From assembly GCA_032622095.1 (NCBI GenBank), contig CP136063.1, positions 212,493,982 through 212,557,981 of the forward strand: DNA of 64,000 nucleotides, read 5' to 3'. Origin of the DNA: Siphonodentalium dalli. Lineage: Eukaryota > Mollusca > Scaphopoda > Gadilida > Siphonodentaliidae. Positions 1 through 11,860 of this stretch are shown here, in pieces (the first letter of the stretch is position 1; each line of letters starts with the position of its first letter). Under the pieces are notes generated by a model, which saw nothing but the letters and a program-made list of their open reading frames with translations, was not told the DNA's origin and searched no databases. Made by a program: the position numbers and the translations under genes.

Positions 1-1978
1 TAACTGAATGGAAGAATCCATATAGAAAGTATAGTTACAATTCTATCAAATACAGGGTACTAATATGTTCATCAGACCCTTTGTATGCTTTGTTATGTAA
101 ACAAACATAAAAAATGTTACAGAACAATTTGTTTATAGATAAACACTGGGAACTACCAGATTATCCAATGAAAATGTTCGGTTGTTCTGTGGAAGGCCAG
201 GAGATAAAATTATTGGCCACATCAACAGTCACATTCAAATCATACAAATTTTTATTTTAATTGACCCATTCTACCCACTGTCAGTTCAAAATCTAGCTAT
301 TCCACGTTACTTCATGATTGAGAATTGATCAGACAGAAAACGTGTGCATAATGTACTAGTAATTGTTCTTGCAAAGAGATGAATATTTTTCAATCCAATT
401 AATATTTTCTCCTAACCTATATATGGTAATATATACCAAATAAGGAATTCACTATGATAGTATTGTGAGTTGTAAGTTGTAGATGCACCAAATTAGGTGT
501 TTTACAACCGACATATAATGCGCGCGAATCTAAATAAGGAAATGACGCCGTATCGTGACTCTGCTTATAAACAATTCACTGCACTTTTTGCGAGATATTA
601 ACAACAATTGACCTGAAATTTCATATCATATCATCATTATGCTAAACTATTAGTACATTCTTGAGGAAATTATAATAATTTGATAAAAGTTATTTCTAAA
701 TTATAACCTACAATGAAGGCCGTCCCTTTAATTTGGGAAAAGCTCCCTTTTAAAAAAAATTTCCCATCAGTGGTTCCGGTGCCTGAAGTATAATGTCCAA
801 TGATTTCAGTGCCATGAACTGTAGTGTTTCTAGTGCCATCAAGTACAATGCTTCCTGTACATTGAAGAAAACTATAAAGTATTTCTCTTTTATTATGACA
901 GCCTGATTGGCATTCTACAATGGCAAATTGACCAGACAGTCCTTACCATGTCAAGGCCATATTGCCCATGTAATTAACTTCACTTGATAAACAAGCTGGT
1001 ATTCAAAATAACTGGACAGCTTTAGGCCATTCTTATGTATGCTGGATTAATCGCCAGGTATCTTATTGTTACCTGGCAAAGTCATTGAGGCTTACTGACA
1101 GTTACTGTACAGGTAAATACATGTGTAACATGAGCATATGTACCCACAGGGAGGATTAAATAACAGGTATATGACGTAAGATAATTACACAGTCCACAAA
1201 CCCCTATATATCTATCTCCAATTAGCCTATTACCTGTCAGGTATTTCGAGAGTATACCTGGGTATGTGTTTTACATACAACTCAAACTGAGTTATTTATG
1301 GTTAGCCATATAGGGATGGCTCTGTATTATTAATGCATAGGGTTGATGGTGTGGAGCCTGCATGCTGCCTATATAGGGTTCACTGCCCAGCATTTCTGAG
1401 TATTAAATATAGTTGTTTGTCATCTATATTATCACTAAATCAGTCCTTCCCATGAGGACAACACAGCAAGAGCACTTATTTGCTCCCGTATTTCAGAAGA
1501 CGTGTGTAATTGCACCCATAATATAATCATAAGTCACTGCATAAGTTGGGTTTTTCTGAAACAAAATGTTAGTGTGCGATAGACCTGCAGATGGGAGATA
1601 AACTAAGATAAGATATAACCTTCAAATAGTTCAAATGTTGAATCAATGTTTAGAGTCACCATATAAAGCTTTTTGACAAGAGGGACAAGGATCTATAGTG
1701 CAAATTTTAGCACCCGCGAATTGAAAATTGCGAGTGCGAACAGAAAAAGAAAATGAAAAATACTTGCTATACTTACATTGAAAACAAGTGAAAAGGATAA
1801 TTGTTTTGAGAATGCTCTTCATTATCTACCACTTTTGGGAAAGAAAGCATGGACGCTCTTCATAAGAGACGATCATTGGAATTATTTCTAGGCTGACAAA
1901 AATTCAAAACCTGTTAAAACTTCTCCTTTGAAAGTCAATATCTGACATCATTACCTCATTTTAATTAACCATTAGTTT
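1..1978. other. Non-coding flank, nothing recognised
   Basis: No convincing exon, RNA gene or complete transposon was seen. There is a small perfect hairpin near 1052-1077 (arms around CCAGGTA/TACCTGG) in a stretch rich in ACAGGTA-like words up to about 1260. The exon that should start the FRMD5-like gene was looked for here and not found. Confidence 0.4.
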
Positions 1979-2240
1979 GATGATGGGAGCTGCGGTATTG
2001 TAGCCTTAAAGATCCTGTGCCAGTGCATTCACTTATATTTGCGAGTCTCCCATATGGTAGGGATCGCCTCGCATATTTAAGAGAATGTACTGGCTCACAA
2101 GGTCAAGGTAAATATTGTTAGGCCGATGTATTCTCTTTTATATGTGAGGCTCCCTATGGGAGACTTGCATATACCAGTATAAGAGAATGCATTGGCACAA
2201 GGTTTTTGTAAAAACTCAGGAAGCTCCATTCATGGATGGG
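1979..2240. mobile_element. Family C MITE (TTAA-flanked, piggyBac-like), diverged copy
   Basis: The copy is bounded by TTAA on both sides (1975-1978 and 2241-2244). It holds two diverged copies of the palindromic module that reads GCATTCTCTTATATATGCGAG in young copies, separated by a spacer with CAAGGTCAAGGTAAATATTG. Its ends pair as ATGATGGGAGC and GCTCCATTCAT. The TTAA duplication is the hallmark of piggyBac-type insertion. There is no coding capacity, so it would depend on a transposase supplied elsewhere. Confidence 0.65.
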
Positions 2241-2584
2241 TTAATTAATAGGCTCATGGGTGCAATCTGATTATTTTCTATTATTGAAAGCATACAGCTG
2301 GTGTTTTTATGATGTCAACTCAGACAGGGCATCTTTAATAGATACCCCTGTAGATGCATACCAGTATGTGTTATGAATTTTGTCTACATAATAACAGGGT
2401 GAAGGTCACCGTCAATCATCTTTCATATCACTATTTCATGTACTGGTAAGCTACATAGATTAGTGCATAATAAAATGTTATGAAATGCAGGGGACATGCA
2501 TCTTGCTTTCTGACACTCATACAAATGCATATATTTGCATTGCCAAATGTATACTCCTGAATGTTATGGCGTTGGTTGGCAGCC

Positions 2585-2745
2585 CTGACGAATTTAGGGT
2601 AAGGCCAAAAAAAAAAACCTCTTTGTTTCCGATACCCTGCCTGGCTGAGATTTTCTTGCCTGCCTCAATTTTTTTTTCCAATTTTTTCCAGAAGGCTAGT
2701 CAAAAGTTACCTGTTAGAGTGTCAATGTGAATATTTATTGTTTTT
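2585..2745. repeat. GGCC-poly(A) dispersed repeat, copy 1
   Basis: The stretch reads AAGGCC followed by a run of A, then TTTGTTTCCGATACCCTGCCTGGC, then T-rich tracts. The same order (GGCC, A run, TTTCCGGTWACCC, CTGCCT) recurs near 2918-3222, 4225-4360, 52408-52505 and, weakly, 54000-54130, so this is a dispersed family. Its class is unknown. Confidence 0.5.
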
Positions 2746-2917
2746 TCCCCAATCCCGAAAGCAAAAATAAGTCAGTTATTGGTAGAGATCATACCGCAGA
2801 GTGAATGAATTCAAGGGACAGCATGTTTTTACCCAATGCTTGGCTCATTTTCAATGCTAATTGATCTACCATATTCCATGGGGCTGTAACTACACTATTA
2901 TATCACTTACGCCTGAA

Positions 2918-3222
2918 AGGTTTAAAAAAAAAAATCCCTGCCTGCCTGTCTGGAAAATTATCCCATTGTTATCGGAAACAGAGAAGTTTTCTGTTTTGGC
3001 CTAATGCAGTGCAAAATTGAAAATTGTGAGTTACATGTATAATTATGTTGGCTTAATATATTTAAATATGCATTCATGGTTCCAGACCTCCTCCAGTTAG
3101 GCCTAAAAAAAAAACTTATTTGTTTCCTATTACGGTGCCAAATAATTCCAGGTAGGTAGGTAGGGATTTTTTTTTTTTTTGGTAATATTTTTTTATTTTT
3201 CCCCCGAACAGTTAAGAAGTAC
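2918..3222. repeat. GGCC-poly(A) dispersed repeat, two facing copies
   Basis: Two copies of the A-run and TTTCC repeat lie in opposite orientations: one reads out through GGAAACAGAGAAG and GGCC near 3000, the other starts at TAGGCC plus A run near 3100 and continues into GGTAGGTAGGTAGGG and long T runs. Between them is unrecognised sequence. Confidence 0.45.
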
Positions 3223-4224
3223 ATTAATGCTTACTCTTTATACTTGTGTTAAGGTTGTCCATGTATATTTCAAGTAAACGGTTAATGTAGCACAATAATA
3301 TGATAAGTATTGTCAATGTGAACAAACAAATGCCTCCCAGGCACTCAATTATGCAGCTCTCTTGTAATTATTCTCTCAGTTTAGATTGTGGTGGCACATC
3401 TTCCTCAGAGCACAATATTGACATAACAGGCCCAAGACATACACCATAATAGGGCTTTTCTATTACTTTATAATAACATAACTTGTATGAAATTAATTCA
3501 AATCTCACTTAAATATTTGGTCATACACCTCAGGACCTAAGACACATATCTCACATGTGCCTCAGACACATTGCACAGGGTGTTAATGTTCCTCAGACAC
3601 CCCTCAACTGCACTGTAATATAAAGTCCCACACCACACTGAAAATGGTACCACAGGCCACACCTTGACTGAGGTACCACACCTCAGCATTCAAATTGGCG
3701 CCAACTTTGAAGTTCCTTATACACACTGGCATATGCATGCTTGTAAGTTTGATACATCATACACCCAAACAAACCAGTAGATAATTTCATGTGTTTTTTT
3801 AGTGCCCATCACAGAAGGGTGTTTGATATGGTAGACATGCAGTCATCTTTATACTGTCTGTATACATACATGTACTAGTAACTATGCATGAACACTATGA
3901 ATCCTTGATTGACTTGGGAGAGGAACTTTAAATTCTGATATAGAATGTCTTCTATATGTATATTGCTCTCTAACAGATAAGACTTCTTCCCACAAGACAT
4001 GGGAGTTGAACAAACAAGATTACCACAGGCAGGTTTTAAAGACTGCAGATTTATTGGTGAGATTGGGATTCATCTGCAACCACAAATGGACATGTATTTT
4101 AATAGAAGTAAATTGTTTTTGAAAATTCCATCTAAAATTATTGCTGCTTAATGTAAACATAGTATATAGTATATATTTAACGATATAGATGTGTTTACAT
4201 GCCAATTACATGCATTATTTATTT
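3223..4224. other. Non-coding, CTCAGACAC-rich stretch
   Basis: No gene was seen. From roughly 3520 to 3690 the words CCTCAGACAC, CACACC and ACCTCAG recur irregularly, like an old decayed minisatellite. The remainder is unrecognised. Confidence 0.35.
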
Positions 4225-4360
4225 ATTATTATTTTTTTTTTTGGGTTGAAATTTTTTTTTTGGTTGAAATTTGAAAAAAAAAGTTCAGGTCGGCCCAACT
4301 TCGGCAGGTCGGTCGGGTAACCGGAAACACAGATGTTTTTTTTTTTGGCCTTACAACAAC
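4225..4360. repeat. GGCC-poly(A) dispersed repeat, copy 4
   Basis: T-rich tracts lead to AGGTCGGCCCAACTTCGGC, GGTCGGTCGGGTAACC, GGAAAC, a T run and GGCC, which is the same order as the other copies read in reverse complement. The GGTCGG words also occur at 22894-22990. Confidence 0.5.
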
Positions 4361-4496
4361 AATATAAAAATCTAATTTATCATTGTTTTCTGCTTTGTTC
4401 TGTTGAAGAAATGTTGAAAACTGTATGTGATATATAAACTAGACCTTTAATACAAAATAATATTAATTAAAAAAAATTAAATAAAATAAAAATAAA

Positions 4497-6133
4497 AAAT
4501 TTTGGTGTCCCATTAAACACAGGGAATCACTCACGAGATTGCGGATTAGCTGTCATTCCCTCGGAATCGAACGAGGCCGGTATCTCAACATCAACCCTGA
4601 TAATTAGGAAAAATGTCCTAGGCAAAAAAAATGCCTAGGAGAAATATTTCTCCTAGGCAAAAACAGCATTCTCTTAGGCTTTTTTTTTTAACTAACAAAA
4701 TGTACTTAAAATGATTAACAAATAACATTCATTGACATATTGAATGATGATTGAATAGATTCAGTGAATATTTCTGTTAAGTTTCCACATTTTGAAATAC
4801 TCAGTTACCTATTTCTTGATTTTCTGAATTCAAAGGCACACCCTTTCAGTAGTTTCACAGTTTAGTACAGCTATGATCTATGCACAATTAACGGCCTTGA
4901 CACCGACCGATTACCGAGTGTCTCTAATTTCTAAAATCACTGAATCATTGGGAATAAAATTACGATTTTTCGGTTGGATCACGCTTTATTTCCATCAAGC
5001 CAAAATACACGATTAAAAATATATTTGCACACTATAAAATGGTGCTCTCTGGTGCTCTCGGATAATTTTGTCGCCAAATATATTCAGCAACATCGGTGAA
5101 TTTAAGAGAATACGCATGGACAGAATTGTTTGAGGTCTGTTCGATTTGCGGTCTCACGGTTACTGCGTATATAAAACACAGAATACCACAAAGACGGAAA
5201 CGGAACTAAAACAAACAAAGTTTAAATCAGGATTATAAATTTTATATCTATCTATATACTTTAATATTTATCCATCTATACAAATAATACTATAGTAACT
5301 ATACATGCTAGCCATAAAAACTTCAAATACTATCATATTAAACCAGCATACACATCGCCAATATGCACCATATTTCTTTCCGGTTTGCGTTCCCGAAATT
5401 GGAAATCTCATAATTGTTTTCCGCACGGTAACACATTTGACTTAATAAACTTGGGGGTTGGGCAGCTCGTGGTGACAATATACCTGGTAGTTATCATTGC
5501 CTAGTGTCTGTTTATCATTTCTTCAGATAATGTCCTCGGCTATTTTTTAGCCGAGGATAATAAATTTTTCCTCGTCAAAACGGTCGGCTTTGCCGATAGC
5601 CGACCGCTAATAATCAGGGTTGCAACATCGACGAACAATACCGCATTTGCGAAAATTGCAACGAGCTAGACGACGAATTCCACCTCATTATAAATTGCTC
5701 GTTTATAATACTATCAAACGAACGTCAATCTCTCTTCAAACAACTACCGAAAGACATCCAAGAGTCAGATGGGATAGCCCAATTTAAACAAATAATGACG
5801 TGCTCACAACCGAACGTACTAAAAGCTATTGCCCATTTTGTCTACCACGGACTTGCCAAAAAGGGAAAATGGCAACCTACATGTAGTGACCAACTGCTGA
5901 CAGAATACGCGACCAGACGAATGCAAATTCCCAATAAGTTGAATAAAACCAAACTCGATGCAAATACATATAACTACATTATTATGTGCGACATATTGTG
6001 TCAAGAAAAGAAATGACCGTATGAATACATGTCCTTTCACTACATTGTTATAAATTATGTTTCTTTATTATGTATGTATACATTTGACCATATTTGGTAT
6101 AAAGTATAATAAATTGATTGATTGATTGATTAA
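4497..6133 (+). pseudogene. LINE (non-LTR retrotransposon) 3' fragment, interrupted
   Basis: Reading across the insertion at 4592-5622, one frame runs from about 4500 to the stop at 6016. It contains TRLRISCHSLGIERGRYL, then a C-x2-C-x9-H-x4-C finger (RICENCNELDDEFH, then INC), and then a tail ending LCQEKK. This combination, a leucine/arginine-rich RLRISCH-type block followed by a CCHC-like finger, is typical of the extreme C-terminus of LINE reverse-transcriptase proteins. After the stop come about 90 bases of 3' UTR and a tail of ATTG repeats near 6113-6132. Everything 5' of about 4500 is missing, as expected of a 5'-truncated LINE copy. The LINE clade cannot be assigned by eye. Confidence 0.75.
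4592..5622. mobile_element. Non-autonomous DNA transposon inserted in the LINE (6-bp TSD)
   Basis: The ends are inverted repeats, CAACCCTGATAATTAG on the left and CTAATAATCAGGGTTG on the right (15 of 16 paired). CAACAT is duplicated exactly at 4586-4591 and 5623-5628. Removing the element and one CAACAT restores the LINE reading frame, which is strong independent support for the borders. The subterminal regions form hairpins: CCTAGGCA/TGCCTAGG near 4617-4640 and CCTCGGCT/AGCCGAGG near 5533-5560. No ORF longer than about 60 codons was seen inside. The 6-bp duplication does not fit the hAT, piggyBac or Tc1 classes; IS3EU-type elements are one possibility. Confidence 0.8.
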
Positions 6134-6419
6134 AACATCGAGACCTATTTATTATGAAATAATTGCATAGAAAAATCAATATCAAACCAAATAGAGTCAT
6201 TATAGTGGCACTTCTTATTCCAAACATATTGTGTCATACTCTAAAATCTAAATAAACAGTAAAATAGGTTTCATAAAAACTGTAACATGTTCAAAGTTGT
6301 ATTTTTTCTGACTTCAATGCGTACGTCTTTCTGAGACATATAATGCTTGATTGAACAGGCATATGATCTTTAATGCTGCACCAGCACAACTTCTGTCATG
6401 AAAGGGATATAGTATACTG

Positions 6420-6545
6420 AACAGATTATCCCATTCAGTTATAAAAGTCTACATTGGAATGATCTATTATTCATTATTCTTGATCACCCCTCTAAATGAA
6501 TAATAGACAATTCCAATATATACTTTTATAACTGAGGGTTAAGGG
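6420..6545. mobile_element. Family D MITE fragment, palindromic
   Basis: CAGTTATAAAAGTCTACATT opens the segment and its inverted counterpart (AATATATACTTTTATAACTG) closes it, with ATGAATAATAGA words between them. The same words occur at 12540, 31429, 40050, 58545 and 61634. Just 5', 6363-6405 matches the 3' end of family C (TGCACCAGCACA, then CTGTCATGAAAGGG). Confidence 0.55.
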
Positions 6546-7184
6546 AGTATGTATTGACTGAACGGAGATAGAGTTCGCTGTGCATGTTAGGCAGGTTCAA
6601 TATTATCAATGCTTGACTCATTCTGTCAAGGTTGTGCCCCATTGCAGATAAGTGCTTGTGGCAACTCTATATATAGTACGGGTATGTATGTACCAAAAGA
6701 AATGAATGATCTATTTGAATGTGGAAATCATATACACCTCGCAAATCCCATGATAGTACAAATTATTTCTATGCAAATATATAAAATATATTACATGCAG
6801 CTGTGCTATTGTTTCTATGTTGTACAGTTCCAGGTCAGATCTTCAAAAAAGGTTTTAATCTGGTGTCTCATGCTACACTAAGTATGATCTGTATGGCCTA
6901 GCAATAGTAGAGATTCATTGCATGGTTGACTTACTGTAATTCCTTCCCAATGAAGGAGAAAAATACATACATTGCATTGTGTTGTTTTATGGTACATGTA
7001 CTTAACATCTGATACAAATGTAATACATGCACTTGTTTTTGTCAATGCCGCAACACGTGAAAAGCTAGGGCACATTTCCCTTTTTTATATTAATTCCCAT
7101 TAAAAAAGTTATCCCACACTGGTGAATAGAATATTGGCTGCATCATGCACATGCTTCAGATTTCCTGGGTTTAAATCCAGCACT

Positions 7185-7520
7185 AATTATATATATATAT
7201 ATATCTTTATTGCCTCCAGTATTGAAGATTTAACAAGACATAGTATACATGAATGTAACATAAATACATTTAGCAATCAAGAAGTAATGAAAAGACAGAC
7301 AAGAGAACAAACTACCGAGGAAAAGAATACCATTCTAATTGTATGTACACGAACACGAGCTTACATATCACATCAACAGAAAACACACGCCCTCTCGACC
7401 ACACCCGTACGCATATACAATCTAACACATGGCGCAGACACAAACACAACCGTACATACATACGTTATGATGTCAGATGTTCATAATAATATTAACTTAA
7501 GCTTTCGAAACAAATTCTTG
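7185..7520 (-). repeat. Possible LINE-like 3' UTR with AATAAAG and (AT)n tail
   Basis: Read on the minus strand, the segment ends in GGAGGCAATAAAGATATATA, a polyadenylation-like AATAAA followed by a dinucleotide tail, as in many invertebrate retroposons. The preceding ~300 bases have no clear motif. A forward reading frame through here (7122-7529) is compositionally odd and is not supported as a gene. The call is tentative. Confidence 0.3.
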
Positions 7521-7724
7521 GTTACATGATGATAACATACACTTAACATCCTTTGATGGACTCTTACTATCTCTGTGTTGAATTTGTTTGATTTGAGTTT
7601 TTTCTTTTTGATTAGTCATCCATTCTCTGTACTCTTGTACTGCTATTTTATATACTGGTACAGTACCTTGCTTTGGTGGTAATTAGCATTCAGTCCAGTT
7701 CATTTCAGTTTTATGGTAGGTAGT

Positions 7725-8104
7725 CAGCCCTGTTAATTAGCGAGGGCTAAAGGCTCAGCCCAGGCAAATGCCTAGACAAAAAGAAATGTTACAGACATTG
7801 TCTTAGTGTCTCACTTTGGAAATCTGCAGACAGAAACAATTTATTGTTGAATGCCAAGGACTACTGAAGATAACATTCATTAAACTTGTATCTTGTCAAT
7901 CAGAAATTTTATTAAACCAGACAACCAAGATCTGACATGGATGATAACAGGCCTTGTTATAATTGTGAACTGAAATTAACTTGTATGTGTGGAGCATGCA
8001 CCTACATGTACATGTATGTGGATCCTAGGCTTTTTAGCCAAGGAAATATTTATGGCCTAGGTCATTTTTTAGCATAGGCAATTTTTTGCTAATTAACAGG
8101 GCTT
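7725..8104. mobile_element. Short relative of the 4592-5622 transposon
   Basis: The TIRs are CAGCCCTGTTAATTAGC (left) and GCTAATTAACAGGGCTT (right). The flanks are GGTAGT (7719-7724) and GGTAAT (8105-8110), a 6-bp duplication with one mismatch. Subterminal CCTAGGC/GCCTAGG words match those of the 1,031-bp element, so the two probably use the same transposase. The length is 380 bp with no coding capacity. Confidence 0.65.
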
Positions 8105-8949
8105 GGTAATGGACTAGTGGAATACATATCCAAATACATATCGGTAAATAAAAAAATTATTTGAAAATATAATGATTGTCATATATGATGAACAGCATAC
8201 AGGTACACATGGTCCAGGACATGTATTGTCAATTCATAGACAATTGGAGGCCCCCACCCCCCTCTTGTCCTGCTTTTCAATTTAGGCCTGCCATGGTGAG
8301 GAAGTGCATTTTACAATATTTAATTGAGGGCATTGAAAATAGTTTTTAAATTGCCGAGAATTCGCCTTGACTTTTATAATTTTGGGCCTTGAATAAAAGT
8401 GAATATTGTCAAGAAATGGCATTGAGTGTAATTAATTTTAACCTGCTGGAACTATTCTCAGTTGAATTTCTCAACTTGGGGCAAATACAATGTACTTGTA
8501 TATATCTCTCCCACACGCTTTGGTCACATTTCTCCTTTACACATAATTTACCTTGGAAATATCACAGAGATATTTATCCAATTATTAGCTGATTTGTTTG
8601 TCTGAACTAATTTGCTGCAGATGGTCATGGTTGGTACATAAAATCAAACTGACAGATGCAGATGTAGTAACTCATCGATGATTGCGGCCATTGCCCATAA
8701 CAATAGCTATTGTTTGTCGACCATTGTTGGAGTTTTACGATTATTACGTACATACATCTAACGGGCGTGTTTCCTGTTTCACATGGGTATGGTGATCAAT
8801 ACGTTTTCCAATCGATTACCTAGAAATGCTTATGCTTCACATTCTTTGTGTATTGTGTTACCTTTAATGCCGGGAGATCTTGAGGTCATTTAAATACATG
8901 ACTCAATAGGTTGTACACGCAGTGCAGGTGTGAACAGGCCTCATAATAT

Positions 8950-10063
8950 GGTGCTGCACATTTGCAGAATGAGGTCACCAGAGGGTGAATTTATTGATTC
9001 TACCCAGCACAGTGGGTTAGCATAACTAAGTTCACCCTCTGGGGACCTCATTCTGCTTAGGCCTCTTCTTCTCTGGAAAGTAACTTGTAGTCTTTAGAAA
9101 TTTTCTTTTTTATACCCCCCCCCCCCCGCAACGAAGTTAGGGGGGTATACTGGAGTCAGCTTGTCCGTCCGTCCGTCGTCCGACGTCTGTCCATGGACAC
9201 AAGTTTTTCTCAGTCGTTTTTTGATCAATTTCCGTGAAACTTGGCACAGACATCAACCACCATGGGAACCTGTGCACCTGCGATTATGACGTTTGTCAGA
9301 CTTTTTTTGGTGGAGTTATCCCCCCTTTTTCGACTTAGAAATTTTTCGCAACATGTATACTTTTGTTCGAGCTTTTATTCCTACATTTTTTGGTAAATTT
9401 TTTTAAAACGTTGCACAGATATTTAGTACCATGGGAACTTGTGCACCTACGATTATTATGTCTGTCCGACATTTTTTGGTGGAGTTATCCCCCTTTTTCG
9501 ACTTAGAAACTTTTTGTGCAACATGCATAATTTTGTCCGAGCTTTTATTCCTACATTTTTCGGTCAATGTTTTTTAATCTTGGCACTGTTATTTAGTACC
9601 ATGGGAACCTGTGCACCTGCGATTATGACGTCTGTCCGACATTTTTTGTGTGGAGTTATTCCCATTTTTCGACCTAGGTTTAAGATTAGGGTTATGGTTG
9701 TACACCTGCAATGGGAATTGTTAATTTATTATTTTAACTAAATGTTTACTGACATGTGAAACATCTTAGTATTTTAAAAACAGGGGGGTATCCGTAGTCC
9801 CATTGGGACAGTCACACCTCTAGTTTAGTTTAGTTTCTCTATATCCCAAATCGGCAGATGACACAATGCAAAATTGAGGTGCCCAATGGGTGCACATCAC
9901 CATCTTCACTATCTGGGAAGTTAAGTCTATCTTGGTCTCCCATAGCAGATGAGGCCATGCAGAATGAGGTCCCCAGAGGATGAATTTGGTGATGCTAGCC
10001 CTCTGCGGGGTAGCATCACTAAATTCACCCTCTGGCAACCTCATTTTGCCAATGTCCAGCACC
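8950..10063 (+). mobile_element. Family A MITE (hAT-like), split by a HINE-like insertion
   Basis: The outer ends pair (GGTGCTG near 8950 with CCAGCACC ending at 10063). Each end carries the family A palindrome: AGAATGAGGTCACC, GGGTGAATTTA, then its mirror AATTCACCCTC, GACCTCATT. The family's internal words (TTTCTCTATATCCC, TGGGTGCACATCACC, TCTCCCATAGCAG) resume at about 9831 after the inserted element at 9111-9824. This copy is more diverged than those at 49-51 kb. Confidence 0.75.
9111..9824 (+). mobile_element. Family E HINE/Helentron-like element, T^T insertion
   Basis: The 5' end is a hairpin (TATACCCCCC with GGGGGGTATA). A (CCGT)n-type run follows, and then three ~145-160 bp units, each reading ...CACCATGGGAACCTGTGCACC, GATTATGACGT, GGAGTTATCCCC. 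The 3' end has the small palindrome TCCCATTGGGA and terminates near CTCTAG. It sits between T and T of a family A element without a clear duplication. Helitron/Helentron-type insertion would explain a 3' stem-loop, a CTAG-like end and no TSD. No Rep/helicase ORF is present. Confidence 0.6.
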
Positions 10064-11429
10064 TTATTTTGAGGCCTGAGTGTGAAGCAGGATAAAAGTG
10101 TGTGTTCTATTCTCTGTTGCTCAGTTAATTTGGGTCAGGGGCGAAGTATATACTACTATAAAGTACTACTGTAATTGAAGAAGGTGTTTCTCTTCAGTGA
10201 ACTTTCTGTATTGACACATGGGTTACCCGGGTATACGTATGAAATAAAAATATTGATTCAGAGTCAATTGGAGCCTTTTTCACTAGGAAATGTTTTTCAC
10301 CACAAGCTTCGGTAATTATTTTTACTATTTTTCGTACATTACACTGTTAAACTGTGATGTGGGTATATGTTTGATTGTCTATCTTTAAAATACTTTAAAG
10401 TGAAATACATGTACATGTATGTGTAGTGCCAGATTGTGGTCCTGTGTTGTTGGAGAATATATTCTGTATAGTAATGCGTAATAGCCCTAAAAGTAGTAAC
10501 TGTTTGCATCAAAGGCATCTCTTTAATTATAGTAATACCTATACACATCAAAAGAAATACCCATGTAACTGAACATAGCTGTTAGCAAATATAAAGATGT
10601 TAAAAATCAGTGCATATACATGTACCAGTACCATACTCAAATAGAATTAAGATCTGGGAAGATACCAGTATATAGTATGCTTATAGCTGACAGCAGCTAT
10701 TGAATTAAATCTATTGAGATTGATATTGTACTACAAATAATTCAATAGAAAGTAGTCATTTAATAAATTTATCTAATAAAAGTGCTAAAAGTAGTAATAT
10801 CTGAGTCAATCATGCTTCTAGGGTCATCTGTTCCATGTTAGAGGCCAATCCTGCATTTAATCATTCATTCTGATGATACTGACTGTATAGGTAGAATGAA
10901 TCATTGATCTGACTCTGATGTGTCTGCTGCCACCATTGATGACCTAGCTGGAATTTTGTACTGTGGTATATAAATAGCTGTGATAAAATTCTATTAAAAG
11001 ATCAATGTGACCTTGTGATTAAAGCTGTACTCGATATTCATGCTCTGAAATTATATACATCGTGGGTAATGCAAATTTTCGAGAATCAGTTCCAATGACG
11101 ATATCAATGATCCGATTCAAAATAGATGCTGATTCAGATAGCTGATTTGCAAGTCTTCGAATCAGCATGATTTCATTTGATTATCTTATATTTCAACTTG
11201 GTAAAACATGATAAATTACCTTATCCCTGCTGAATTTCCTCCATGATTTAGAAGTTTCACGCCAGCAATTCTCAAATTTCCATTCCAAGTCATGATTAAC
11301 CTTGATATCACCATTTTCTACAGGAAAGATAATGTTACAGTGACCTCCCACCCCCTCCCACCATATGTATTATATTAGTAGATGTAATAGATGTTGAAAA
11401 GTGGTACATAAACAAATAGCAGCACTGGG
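10064..11429. other. Non-coding, nothing recognised
   Basis: This stretch is AT-rich, with TACATGTACATGTA at about 10407 and no complete element or exon identified. It may contain old repeats too diverged to recognise. Confidence 0.35.
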
Positions 11430-11560
11430 AAGTGCATGTATATTGCTCACTGATGATTAGTTCCCTCAGGAAATGCTCAGAAAATAAGTTCAATAAACGA
11501 CCATTAATACTTTTGTTATTGAACTTATTATTTGAACATTTGCCACCAATTAAGAGCAGT
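11430..11560. mobile_element. Family D MITE fragment
   Basis: The words GATGATTAGTTCCCTCAGG, AAATAAGTTCAATAAACG and their inverted partner TTGAACTTATTATTTGAACA form the central stem found in the 61634 and 39915 copies. The outer TTAA ends are not visible. Confidence 0.5.
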
Positions 11561-11603
11561 CCATCAACCCTTGTATTATCTTTTCGTCTGATTATTGTCG
11601 GTT

Positions 11604-11860
11604 TTTATGTTTACCCATACTATAGTATGGTAAACATAGTGTCAACGTCCGGATTGACCACTCGTCGTTCGTCTGTCCGTCCGTGTCTGTCTGTCTGTCC
11701 ATCTGTCTCTGTCTGTCCATCCATATGTCTGTCTGTCCATCCGTAGACAGAATGCGATAACTGAAACATTTTCTATATGATCGCAACTAAAACCATTATA
11801 ACTCTGCCAAGGGTACCCCGAGTCACCACACCAAATTTGGTTTAAATCTGTCCGTAATCT
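11604..11860 (+). mobile_element. Family E HINE-like element, 5' part
   Basis: The hairpin TGTTTACCCATAC/GTATGGTAAACA is followed by CGGATTGACCACTCGTCG, a long run of GTCC/GTCT words (about 11672-11750) and one partial unit (GCGATAACTGAAACATTTTC). The same head occurs at 43237. The 3' end was not located. Confidence 0.6.

Noticed and set aside
4592-5622. 8-bp hAT duplication for the element in the LINE
   Set aside because: The flanking octamers CTCAACAT and CAACATCG do not match. Only the 6-base CAACAT is duplicated, and frame restoration supports that border.
7122-7529. 135-codon open frame
   Set aside because: It contains an (AT)n-encoded YIYIYI stretch and the opposite strand looks like a retroposon 3' end. 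No homology was recognised.
9439-9741. 100-codon open frame
   Set aside because: It lies wholly inside a HINE-like element and repeats the unit sequence. It has no known domain.
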